Shown here one piece after another: positions 17,548 to 24,746 of a DNA stretch of 64,000 nt. Positions within the stretch are counted from its first letter, which is position 1; each line of letters starts with the position of its first letter. Both the position numbers and the translations under genes were made by a program. Under the pieces are notes generated by a model. The model was not told the DNA's origin. It saw only the letters and a list, made by a program, of their open reading frames with translations, and did no database searches. The DNA comes from JALZKA01 sp963701205 (GTDB lineage Bacteria; Actinomycetota; Thermoleophilia; Solirubrobacterales; 70-9): assembly GCA_963701205.1 (NCBI GenBank), contig OY969575.1:1364001-1428000 (forward strand), read 5' to 3'.

Positions 17548-18420
17548 ATGTCAGTCGATGCAATCGCAGAACAGATCTCGGTTCGCACTGCTTCTGAAGA
17601 ACTCTTGCTGGCGCTCTACGCCCGAGAGCCGGGTCCCGAGCTCGAGGAAGAGTTGCTTTTGCGGTTTCTGCCGCTTGCACGGTCGTTGGCTCGGCGCTAC
17701 AGCGGTCGCTTTGAGCGCAACGAAGACCTGATCCAGGTGGCGAGCCTCGCCCTGCTCAAGGCGCTCCGTGGCTACGACCCGGATCGCGGTCGGGTGTTTT
17801 CTGCCTACGCGGCTCCGACGATTTTGGGCGAGCTCAAACGTCACTTTCGCGACCACTCCTGGCGCCTACATATGCCACGAAATGTGCAGGAGAACACGAT
17901 CACCGTCACCCGCGCTGTTGACGACTTGACGAACGAGGAGCGGGCCCCATCGCCCAACGAGGTCGCCGACTCAACGGGCCTCACAGTGGAGGAAGTGCTG
18001 GAGGCGCTTCAAGCCCGTGAGTCTCAGCGCTCGGTTTCGCTCGATGGTGCCCGGGACCAGGACGATGACGCCCTGCCTACGCTCGCCGATGCGCTGGGCA
18101 GCGACGACCCTGGTATTGACCGGGTCGAGGCCCAGATGGCGGTTGAGCGTTGCGCCGGACTGACCGCACGTGAGCGCCGGGTTCTGGTGATGAGATTTGC
18201 CCGCGGCCTGAATCAGTATGAGATCAGCGAGCAGCTGGGCGTCTCGCAAATGCAGATTTCCAGAATCATGCGACGCGCTCTTGCGAAGCTACTCGAGGCG
18301 GTAGCCGGGGACGATGCACCCGACGGACGCAAGACGTTTGAACGTCGTCGGAGGAACAAGCGCACGCAGCCGCCTCGCGTCGATCGGCGGTCAGTGGAAT
18401 CGATCGCGCGAGCGGCGTAG
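17548..18420 (+). CDS. SigB/SigF-family RNA polymerase sigma factor
   Basis: Group 3 sigma factor of 290 residues. Region 2 covers LARRYSGRFERNEDLIQVAS and FSAYAAPTILGELKRHFRDH with the typical RxxxxPR boundary (HMPRNVQENT). Region 3 follows (SPNEVADSTGLTVEEVLEAL), and region 4 has the DNA-binding helix-turn-helix LNQYEISEQLGVSQMQISRI. The ATG at 17548 has GGAGG upstream. The C-terminal 40 residues are basic and rich in arginine, an unusual tail. No anti-sigma factor or anti-anti-sigma gene is adjacent, which is uncommon for this family. DUF6328 protein gene follows after two bases. Confidence 0.88.
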   Translation: MSVDAIAEQISVRTASEELLLALYAREPGPELEEELLLRFLPLARSLARRYSGRFERNEDLIQVASLALLKALRGYDPDRGRVFSAYAAPTILGELKRHFRDHSWRLHMPRNVQENTITVTRAVDDLTNEERAPSPNEVADSTGLTVEEVLEALQARESQRSVSLDGARDQDDDALPTLADALGSDDPGIDRVEAQMAVERCAGLTARERRVLVMRFARGLNQYEISEQLGVSQMQISRIMRRALAKLLEAVAGDDAPDGRKTFERRRRNKRTQPPRVDRRSVESIARAA

Positions 18421-18422
18421 CG

Positions 18423-18914
18423 ATGCCGACCAGCGCGAAACCCGATTCGCCTCAGGGCGACGAGACGGAGGCGGAGCGCCTCGACCGCAACCTGAATGAG
18501 CTCCTCCAGGAAGTACGGGTGGCTTTGCCCGGAGTGCAGGTGCTTTTCGCGTTCCTGCTCACCGTTCCGTTTTCACAGGGGTTTGCGGGGTTGAGCACAT
18601 TCGAGCGGGATGCCTATTTCGCCGTCTTGGCGCTCACGGCACTCTCGACCGCCCTGCTGATCGCGCCAACGGCCTACCATCGTGTGCTGTTCCGCGCCGG
18701 GAAAAAGCCTGAGATCGTTGCCTACTCGAATCGGGTTGTGATCTTGGGCCTAATCGCGCTGGCGCTGGCGATGGGGTGCGCAATTGCGCTGATCGCGCAC
18801 CTGGTGTTTGGAACCGCGAGCGCGATCATCGTTCTGGTCGCGGCGCTCCTGCTGTTTGGGCTGCTTTGGGGCGTGATTCCACTCGCGGCGCGAGGCGGTC
18901 AGCCCGCGCTCTAG
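18423..18914 (+). CDS. DUF6328 membrane protein
   Basis: 163 residues with four predicted membrane helices. The motif RLDRNLNELLQEVRVALPGV at the N-terminus and APTAYHRVLFR after the second helix are typical of DUF6328, a family seen mainly in actinobacteria. It begins two bases after the sigma-factor stop and is certainly co-transcribed with it. A link to the stress regulon is inferred from this. Function unknown. Confidence 0.75.
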   Translation: MPTSAKPDSPQGDETEAERLDRNLNELLQEVRVALPGVQVLFAFLLTVPFSQGFAGLSTFERDAYFAVLALTALSTALLIAPTAYHRVLFRAGKKPEIVAYSNRVVILGLIALALAMGCAIALIAHLVFGTASAIIVLVAALLLFGLLWGVIPLAARGGQPAL

Positions 18915-18946
18915 CGTGGGGAACGCGCTGCCCGTCGTCGCCGGGG

Positions 18947-18971
18947 GTTTCTATGCCTCCGCTTCGGGTAT
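18947..18971 (+). promoter_or_regulatory. SigB-type promoter GTTT-N15-GGGTAT before the zinc-ribbon gene
   Basis: GTTT (18947-18950), 15 bases, GGGTAT (18966-18971). This is the third site in 2 kb with the same hexamers and exactly the same spacing. It drives the 66-residue zinc-ribbon protein after a leader of about 90 bases. Confidence 0.65.
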
Positions 18972-19064
18972 GGGGTATTGAGTACCCAGTTGGAAGCACG
19001 GCGCCGATTTCTGCCATCGGAGACTCCGGGCTCCTACAACCCAGAAGTTGGTCAGGAGATTTCG

Positions 19065-19265
19065 ATGTCGCTCGTGTGTCCCAAATGCAAATTCAGGCGA
19101 TCCGCCGAGGCAGGTGTTCGCTTGGAGGTCTGCCCCCGGTGTGAGGCAATGGGCCGTGAGGCCTACCTGTCCAGGCCCTCGCGGGGATCAGCCCGCCATC
19201 CGTTGGACTTGATCGACCTCACATCGACCGCTCGCAAGGAACTCGCCCGGGCCCGTCGACTCTGA
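19065..19265 (+). CDS. Small zinc-ribbon protein
   Basis: 66 residues. Two CxxC knuckles (CPKC and CPRC, residues 5-8 and 23-26) form a zinc-ribbon-like fold in the N-terminal half; the C-terminal half is basic and probably helical. The ATG at 19065 has AGGAG eight bases upstream. The family is not recognised. It has its own SigB-type promoter and ends seven bases before the stop of the convergent fadD-like gene. Confidence 0.6.
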   Translation: MSLVCPKCKFRRSAEAGVRLEVCPRCEAMGREAYLSRPSRGSARHPLDLIDLTSTARKELARARRL

Positions 19266-19272
19266 GTCCACG

Positions 19273-21081
19273 TCAGTCCGCGGCGTAGAGCGCGTCCACC
19301 TCGGGTTCGTACTTTTGGGTCACGATGTTGCGCTTGACCTTCATCGAGGGGGTCAACTCGCCCCCCTCTTGGCTGAAGTCGTTGGCCAGGACGACGAACT
19401 TCTTGACCTGCTCGACCCGCGCGAACTTCTTGTTGACCTTGTCGAGGTGGGCCTGAATTGACTCCCGTACGCCGGGGTCGGTGTGGACCGTCGCCGCGTC
19501 GAGACCCTTCTCGGAGGCCAACTTCGCGACCTCCTCCGGATCAAGCGTCGTGACGGCAACCAGATACGGACGCCTGTCGCCAACGACGACGCATTGCGAG
19601 ATCAGCGGGTGCTGCTTGATCTCCGCCTCAAGGTTGGCCGGCGTGATGTTCTTGCCGCCTGCGGTGATGATTATGTCCTTCTTGCGGCCGGTGATTTTCA
19701 GGAATCCTTCGGCATCGACCTCGCCCAAATCGCCGGTGTGCAGCCAGCCGTCAATCAGTGTCTCAGCGGTCGCATCCGGGTTTTTGTAGTAGCCCTGGAA
19801 GATGTTGGGACCCTTGACCAGGATCTCGCCGTCGCTCGCGATCTTCACCTCAACCCCGGGGAACGGCTTGCCGATCGTCCCGAACTTGAAGTCCTCCGGC
19901 GTCGCGATCGTCGCGGCCGTTGAGGTCTCCGTCATTCCCCAGCCCTCGAGCACCAGCACCCCGGCCGCATCGAAGAAGCGCAGGATCTCAGGATTGATTG
20001 GGGCGGCGCCCGTGACGGCGACGCGCAGGTTGCCGCCGAACAGATTGCGGATCTTGTGCAAAACGAGCCGGTCGGCAATCCTGTGCCGCAGCGACAAAAA
20101 CGGCCCCGCGCCGCCTGCCCGCTCGGCCTCGCGGAAGCGCCGGCCCACGGCTATCGAGCTATCGAAGATCCGCTTTTTGAGCCCACCCTCGTTCTCGATC
20201 GCCGCGGTCGCCGCCGTGTAGATCTTCTCGAAGATGCGCGGCACCGAGGGAAAGTAGGTCGGCTTGACCTCGGCGAGGTTGGGCATGATCCGCAGCGGAT
20301 CGCGTTCCCAGTAGGCGATGCACGCCCCGGTTTCAAAACTGCCGAGCTGAATCAGCAACGCGAACGAGTGGGCGAGCGGCAAAAACAGATAGGTCAGCTC
20401 GTCGCCGTCGCCCAAGACGTCCTGGGTGACAACCATGTCGAGCATCGCTCTGTAATTGCCGTGCGAGATCACGCAGCCCTTGGGCGGCCCGGTGGTTCCG
20501 GACGTGTAGATGAAGGTGCAGACGTCGTCGGCGCTGACGGAGCCGTAGCGCTCGGCCCACTCGGCGCTGTCGCGCTCAGCGCCCAGTGCGCTCAATTCGT
20601 CAAACGAGGTCGCGCCCCCGCCGCTACCGGTCATCCGGATCACGTGCTGAAGCTCGGGGCAGGCAGCCTTAACGGACCGGATCTTCTCCAGCTGTTCCTC
20701 GTCCTCGACGATCACGGCCTTCGAGTCGGAGTTCTCAAGCACGTACTCGCATTCCTCGGGCGAGTTGGTCTGGTAGATCGGGACCACCGTCGCCCCGATC
20801 GTGAGCACCGCGAAGTCGAAGTAGGTCCACTCGACCCGGGTGTTGCCGAGGATCGCGACCTTGTCGCCCCGCTCGATTCCCAGCGAGATCAGGCCGAGGG
20901 CGAGCTTGCGGACGATCTCCCCGACCTCTGCGAACGACTGATCGACCCAGGCGCCGGAGTCGTCCTTGAACTTGACCGCGGGCCGGTCGGCGTACTTGGC
21001 CGCTGCCTGCGGCAGCAGGTCGGCAATCGTTGCCGACTGGATCCCCTTCTGTTGGGGCTTGACCATCGTCGCTGACTCCAT
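19273..21081 (-). CDS. Long-chain acyl-CoA synthetase (AMP-forming)
   Basis: Activates fatty acids to acyl-CoA using ATP. The AMP-binding P-loop TFIYTSGTTGPPKG, the motif LEGWGMTETS and the C-terminal hinge/lysine region (LKITGRKKDIIITAGGKNIT) are intact in 602 residues. The sequence resembles the FadD15-type clade of actinobacterial long-chain ligases. The start at 21081 (MESATMVKPQQKG) has AGGAG about 12 bases upstream; ATG 21066 is a possible alternative. It may feed the acyl-CoA dehydrogenase and hydratase genes around 45-57 kb. Confidence 0.9.
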   Translation of the reverse strand: MESATMVKPQQKGIQSATIADLLPQAAAKYADRPAVKFKDDSGAWVDQSFAEVGEIVRKLALGLISLGIERGDKVAILGNTRVEWTYFDFAVLTIGATVVPIYQTNSPEECEYVLENSDSKAVIVEDEEQLEKIRSVKAACPELQHVIRMTGSGGGATSFDELSALGAERDSAEWAERYGSVSADDVCTFIYTSGTTGPPKGCVISHGNYRAMLDMVVTQDVLGDGDELTYLFLPLAHSFALLIQLGSFETGACIAYWERDPLRIMPNLAEVKPTYFPSVPRIFEKIYTAATAAIENEGGLKKRIFDSSIAVGRRFREAERAGGAGPFLSLRHRIADRLVLHKIRNLFGGNLRVAVTGAAPINPEILRFFDAAGVLVLEGWGMTETSTAATIATPEDFKFGTIGKPFPGVEVKIASDGEILVKGPNIFQGYYKNPDATAETLIDGWLHTGDLGEVDAEGFLKITGRKKDIIITAGGKNITPANLEAEIKQHPLISQCVVVGDRRPYLVAVTTLDPEEVAKLASEKGLDAATVHTDPGVRESIQAHLDKVNKKFARVEQVKKFVVLANDFSQEGGELTPSMKVKRNIVTQKYEPEVDALYAAD

Positions 21082-21205
21082 CGTGTGCTGAATCTCCTTA
21101 CAGGGCGGGAATACCGGCCCGGCGAGGTCCGCCGAGTGCACACCACGATATAGGAGCCATTCGGGCCCGCAACCCAGGCGAGCCCGCTACGTACCGAGCG
21201 TCAGC

Positions 21206-21388
21206 TCAAGCAGCTACTTCGCTGCGCTTGCCGCCTTCAGAGAGCCGGCGCAATGAGGTCAGGAAGAGGGTCTTGTCAATTCGACCGTTGAAGATTGGGA
21301 CGCCCATTTCCATGCATTTGGCGATGACCTCCCGGTGCTTCATTTCGACTTCGTCTGCGAGCTCCGACGGCGTCAAGTGATTGGCCAC
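21206..21388 (-). CDS. Small IF2-N-like domain protein
   Basis: 60 residues starting VANHLTPSELADEVEMKHRE, with IAKCMEMGVPIFNGRIDK after it. The spacing resembles the small N-terminal domain repeated in translation initiation factor IF2 (LAxxLxxxxxxVIxxLxxxGV), a compact helical nucleic-acid-binding fold. GTG start with AAGGAG upstream. As a free-standing protein it is unusual. Its role is unknown, and the family match is by eye. Confidence 0.55.
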   Translation of the reverse strand: MANHLTPSELADEVEMKHREVIAKCMEMGVPIFNGRIDKTLFLTSLRRLSEGGKRSEVAA

Positions 21389-21502
21389 TTGGTCTCCTTA
21401 TGGTTCGACGATGATCGACTGCCAGAAGTCATACCCCTCGGCACGGACGCTGTCAACGAAATCTTTCCTAAAGGCTGGCCGAAGGGCGCAAATTCGGGCC
21501 CG

Positions 21503-22264
21503 TCAGACCGGATTCGGGACGTCAATGAACTCATGTTCGACCCCGAGGTTCTCCGCCAGCAGCTCGCCAAGGCGCTTGATTCCGAACGTCTCTGTCGCGT
21601 AATGGCCTGCGGCAAAGAAATGGATGTCGCCCTCCGTTGCGTCGGCCATCGCGTGTTCCGCGGGTTCGCCGGTTATCAGCGCATCAAGCCCCAGCGCGAC
21701 GGCCTCATGAATTGACGAAGACCCGGCGCCCGACACGACGCCGATTGAGTGGATGACGGCTGGGCCTGCGCCCTGGGCAAGCGGAGCGCGTCCCGTCAGC
21801 GACTCGATCCGGCCTCGCAGTTCGTCCACCGGCACCCCTTCGTCGCTGCGCCCGACGACACCGATCGCCCTGCCCCTCGCAAGGCCGAACGGTTCGGGCG
21901 AAGAGGCATAGCCGAGCCCGTCGCGGATCAGGGCGTTGTTGCCGATCTGCGGATGCGCGTCAAGCGGCAGGTGATAGCCGGCAATCGCGAGATCCGCGCC
22001 AAGCGCCATCCGCAGCCGGGTCGCCATCTGCACGGTCAGCGACCGCGGGTGAAAGTCCCAAAACAGGCCGTGGTGGACGATCAGAAGTTGCGCGCCCGCA
22101 GTCACGGCACGATCGATCAGCTCGCGATGAGCTGAGACTCCCGTCGCCACCTTCGTGATCTCCCGCGCCCCGGGAACTTGCAGTCCGTTCGGCCCGTAAT
22201 CGTCGAATCCGCCGGGATCCAGCAGCTCGTCGCAGAAGGAGATGATCTCGGCGCAGTCGGTCAA
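21503..22264 (-). CDS. Nif3-like dinuclear metal centre protein
   Basis: Member of the Nif3/YbgI family (GTP cyclohydrolase I type 2-like fold). Metal ligands appear in LLIVHHGLFWD and near the C-terminus in FFAAGHYATETFGIKRL. The start is uncertain: TTG at 22264 (LTDCAEIISFCDELLDPGGF) gives the usual family N-terminus and 253 residues and avoids overlap with the divergent gene; an ATG at 22324 would add 20 residues. True substrate is unknown for most of the family. Confidence 0.82.
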   Translation of the reverse strand: MTDCAEIISFCDELLDPGGFDDYGPNGLQVPGAREITKVATGVSAHRELIDRAVTAGAQLLIVHHGLFWDFHPRSLTVQMATRLRMALGADLAIAGYHLPLDAHPQIGNNALIRDGLGYASSPEPFGLARGRAIGVVGRSDEGVPVDELRGRIESLTGRAPLAQGAGPAVIHSIGVVSGAGSSSIHEAVALGLDALITGEPAEHAMADATEGDIHFFAAGHYATETFGIKRLGELLAENLGVEHEFIDVPNPV

Positions 22265-22302
22265 TTGGTGCCCTATCCCATCAGACGCGTAGATTTGGGG
22301 CG

Positions 22303-22542
22303 ATGTCGGACGCGACCACACCATTTCTACGCTCGCTCATGGACACCGAGCTTTACTCGATCGGAGCCTTCTTCAGCGACGAGCACCCCGACCTGGTTGA
22401 CGAGGTGGTGCGGGTATCGAGCCAGATCGAGGCCGATGGGTTGCTTGCCTGGTCCGAGCGCCACGACCGCCCGGTCGAGGAGGCGTTTGAAACCCTGCTC
22501 ACCGGCGTGGCGGTGCGCTACTACAAGGCTGTGGCCGGGTGA
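22303..22542 (+). CDS. Hypothetical 79-residue acidic protein
   Basis: MSDATTPFLRSLMDTELYSI opens an acidic, helical protein with no membrane segment and no motif I recognise. TAGATT at 22290-22295 lies seven bases before the ATG, so the mRNA is probably leaderless. The stop overlaps the start of the next gene by four bases (GTGA), so it is co-translated with the DsbA-like protein. Confidence 0.6.
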   Translation: MSDATTPFLRSLMDTELYSIGAFFSDEHPDLVDEVVRVSSQIEADGLLAWSERHDRPVEEAFETLLTGVAVRYYKAVAG

Positions 22543-23252
22543 GCGCGTGGGTGCCACGATCGATCATCGCTGTGGTGGTGGTGGGGGTCCTGGCCGCGAT
22601 TTACTCGATATCCGTCGGTGAGGGCGGCCCCCAGGCCGTCGATGTCGAGGGCCGGGTCGAAGTCCAGAAGCTGATCGCCGGGATCCGCCAGGACGATGCC
22701 AGGCTCGGATCTCCCGATGCCCCGGTGGTGGTGGACCTGTTCACGGATCTGCGCGATCAGGGCGCAGCGGAGTTTCAGGCTGACGTCATTGACCCGGTGA
22801 TCGTCGAGTACGTGCGGGAGGGGCGGGCTCAGATCAATCTGCGGCACTTCTCGTTTCAACGCAGCGCCGTGACCCAGCCCGCGCTTGCCGCCTTTGCGGC
22901 TGGAGCGCAGGGACATCAGTGGCAGTTCGCGGAACTCGTCTTGCGAAACCTCGCAGCCGTCAGTCCGGCTCCTGCCGACCAGGACTTTCTCGAACGCATC
23001 GCGGCGGTGACCCCCGGCTTGGACAAGGACGTCTGGGATCAGGATTTTGCCGAGGAATTGCAAGCCCAGATGGATGATCCGGGCTATGAGAGCGCTGTTG
23101 ACGAAGACGGCCGCCTGGCCTTCGAGCTGAAACTGCCGGCCGAGCCAGCCGTGTTGGTGACAGGGCCCGGCGGGTCGGAGACGCTGCCCCCGGCACCCAG
23201 CCTGGTGGAGCTGCGCGCGGCGATCGAGCGCGTCGGGGTGCCGCCAGGCTGA
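22539..23252 (+). CDS. DsbA/thioredoxin-fold membrane-anchored protein lacking CXXC
   Basis: 237 residues. One N-terminal membrane helix (about residues 9-25) anchors a domain that reads like DsbA-type thioredoxin_4 proteins: GSPDAPVVVDLFTDLRDQGA, then helical insert, then LPAEPAVLVTG before the last strand. Where a CPFC-like motif belongs there is TDLRD, so it cannot act as a disulfide oxidoreductase. A cis-Pro-like position is kept (EPAVLV). A binding or chaperone role is possible. GTG start overlapping the previous stop. Confidence 0.6.
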   Translation: MSAWVPRSIIAVVVVGVLAAIYSISVGEGGPQAVDVEGRVEVQKLIAGIRQDDARLGSPDAPVVVDLFTDLRDQGAAEFQADVIDPVIVEYVREGRAQINLRHFSFQRSAVTQPALAAFAAGAQGHQWQFAELVLRNLAAVSPAPADQDFLERIAAVTPGLDKDVWDQDFAEELQAQMDDPGYESAVDEDGRLAFELKLPAEPAVLVTGPGGSETLPPAPSLVELRAAIERVGVPPG

Positions 23253-23271
23253 CGAAGCGGTTTCGGCCCGC

Positions 23272-23988
23272 TCAGTCTTCGCCGTCGAGCAGCGGGCGCA
23301 ACCGCCTCGTCAGCAGCAGCAGGCCGACCACGATCAAGGCCGCGGCCCAGATCAGCGGGTCGGTGGCCGACAGGTGCTCCAGCCGCGAGCCCAAGTAGAT
23401 GGACAGGGCGGTGATCGGGATGTAGCCAAGCGCGGTTGTCCAGACGAAGCGCCACACCGGAACTTGTGCGGCGCCCGCGACGTAGCTGAAAAGGCTGAAC
23501 GGAACGATCGGCACGAGTCGAGCCGCAAGCAGCAGCGTGACGCCGCCGTTTTCTGCGGCGCGCTCGAGCCGGTCAAAGCGTTCACGGCTGATGAACCGGT
23601 GGAGCAGCGGTCGGGCTGCCCGGCGTCCGATCGTGTAGGCGGCGAGTCCCTGCACCGTCCAGCCGATCGTGAGCATCGCAAAGGCGGGCCAGAATCCAAA
23701 CACGAAGCCCGCGGCGGCGTCGATTATTTCGGCCGGGTACCAGACGAAGGTGTGGATCGCGACCAGCAAATAGAGGATCGCGACGCCGCCCACACCCAGG
23801 TCTCGCAGGTCGCGTCGAAGATCGGCGGTGTCGCCGCGAACTGCGTCTGAGAACGCGCTTCGCAGCGGCTCGATCGCCAGTACGCAAGCCAGGAGGACGA
23901 GGACGGCCAGAGCGGTCAGCGCCCAGGCGTGCCACGATCGCGCGGAGCCTGCCGCCGGCTCGATGCGTCTCGGCGGGTCGGTGGCCAT
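23272..23988 (-). CDS. TVP38/TMEM64-family (VTT domain) membrane protein
   Basis: 238 residues with about five or six membrane helices. The VTT-domain core is FVWYPAEIIDAAAGFVFGFW, GWTVQGLAAYTIGR and ARLVPIVPFSLFSYVAGAAQ, the re-entrant segments typical of DedA/TVP38 proteins, thought to act in lipid scrambling or membrane homeostasis. It is convergent with the DsbA-like gene, 19 bases from its stop. Confidence 0.85.
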   Translation of the reverse strand: MATDPPRRIEPAAGSARSWHAWALTALAVLVLLACVLAIEPLRSAFSDAVRGDTADLRRDLRDLGVGGVAILYLLVAIHTFVWYPAEIIDAAAGFVFGFWPAFAMLTIGWTVQGLAAYTIGRRAARPLLHRFISRERFDRLERAAENGGVTLLLAARLVPIVPFSLFSYVAGAAQVPVWRFVWTTALGYIPITALSIYLGSRLEHLSATDPLIWAAALIVVGLLLLTRRLRPLLDGED

Positions 23989-24012
23989 CTGCGAGCGGAG
24001 TATGGCGGGCGG

Positions 24013-24026
24013 CCTGCGATACTTGC
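24013..24026 (+). promoter_or_regulatory. Putative promoter element of tRNA-Pro
   Basis: CCTGCGATACTTGC holds an extended -10 (TGCGATACT) ending ten bases before the tRNA 5' end. It is identical over 14 bases to the element before the patatin gene at 15103. The region at the -35 distance shows no TTGACA-like hexamer. Confidence 0.4.
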
Positions 24027-24032
24027 GCTGCT

Positions 24033-24106
24033 CGGGGCGTGGCGCAGTTTGGTAGCGCGCACCGTTCGGGACGGTGAGGTCCCCGGTTCAAATCCGGGCG
24101 CCCCGA
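24033..24106 (+). tRNA. tRNA-Pro (anticodon CGG)
   Basis: A 74-base cloverleaf. The acceptor stem is CGGGGCG/CGCCCCG with discriminator A at 24106. The D arm has GCGC/GCGC around AGTTTGGTA. The anticodon arm has CACCG/CGGTG with loop TTCGGGA, giving anticodon CGG (24067-24069), which reads proline codon CCG. The T loop is GGTTCAAATCC. CCA is not encoded. The superoxide dismutase gene follows after 34 bases. Confidence 0.95.
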
Positions 24107-24140
24107 TGCAGGAGCGGAACCACTACGAAAAGGAGCCCAA

Positions 24141-24746
24141 ATGGCCTACGAAGTACCGGATCTCCCATATTCATACGACGCGCTTGAGCCGCATATCGAC
24201 GAAGAGACGATGCGGATTCACCACGACAAGCACCATCAGGCCTACGTTGACAAGGCGAACGCCGCCCTTGAGGGCACCGAGTGGGCTGACAAGGACGTTG
24301 ACGAGGTCCTCAAGAACCTCTCCAGCCTGCCCGCCGACAAGCAGGGGCCGGTTCGCAACAACGCCGGCGGCCACTCCAACCACAGCTTCTTCTGGCAGGT
24401 CATGGGGCCCGACGGGGGCGGCTCTCCGGATGGCGATTTGGCTGCCGCGATCGACGATGCCTTTGGCTCGTTTGAGGACTTTCAGGAGAAGTTCAAGAAC
24501 GCCGGCATCGGGCAATTCGGCTCCGGCTGGGCCTGGCTTGTCCACGACGGATCGGGGCTCGCCGTGGTCTCGACGCCGAACCAGGACTCGCCCGTCTCCG
24601 ATGGCAAGACGCCGCTACTGGGCGTGGATGTCTGGGAGCACGCTTACTACCTGAACTACCAAAACAAGCGCCCCGACTACCTTGACGCGTTCTGGAACGT
24701 CGTCAACTGGGACGAAGTGGCTGCTCGTTTCGCGGCGGCGGGCTAA
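24141..24746 (+). CDS. sodA: Superoxide dismutase, Mn type
   Basis: Converts superoxide to oxygen and hydrogen peroxide. Metal ligands are His27 (MRIHHDKHH), His81 (NNAGGHSNHSFFW), and Asp and His in LGVDVWEHAYYLNYQNKRPD. Gly77 and a Gln in the TPNQDSP segment are typical of manganese rather than iron enzymes, but cambialistic use cannot be excluded. 201 residues, AAAGGAG upstream. Its stop overlaps the stop of the convergent oxidoreductase gene. Confidence 0.95.
   Translation: MAYEVPDLPYSYDALEPHIDEETMRIHHDKHHQAYVDKANAALEGTEWADKDVDEVLKNLSSLPADKQGPVRNNAGGHSNHSFFWQVMGPDGGGSPDGDLAAAIDDAFGSFEDFQEKFKNAGIGQFGSGWAWLVHDGSGLAVVSTPNQDSPVSDGKTPLLGVDVWEHAYYLNYQNKRPDYLDAFWNVVNWDEVAARFAAAG

Noticed and set aside
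21425..21450. GGGTAT on the - strand before the IF2-N-like gene
   Set aside because: The -35 position does not read GTTT with 14-16 spacing, so it was not counted with the SigB set.
24033..24106. tRNA-Pro as an integration site
   Set aside because: Downstream DNA holds housekeeping genes (sodA), and no duplicate of the tRNA 3' end or integrase was seen.
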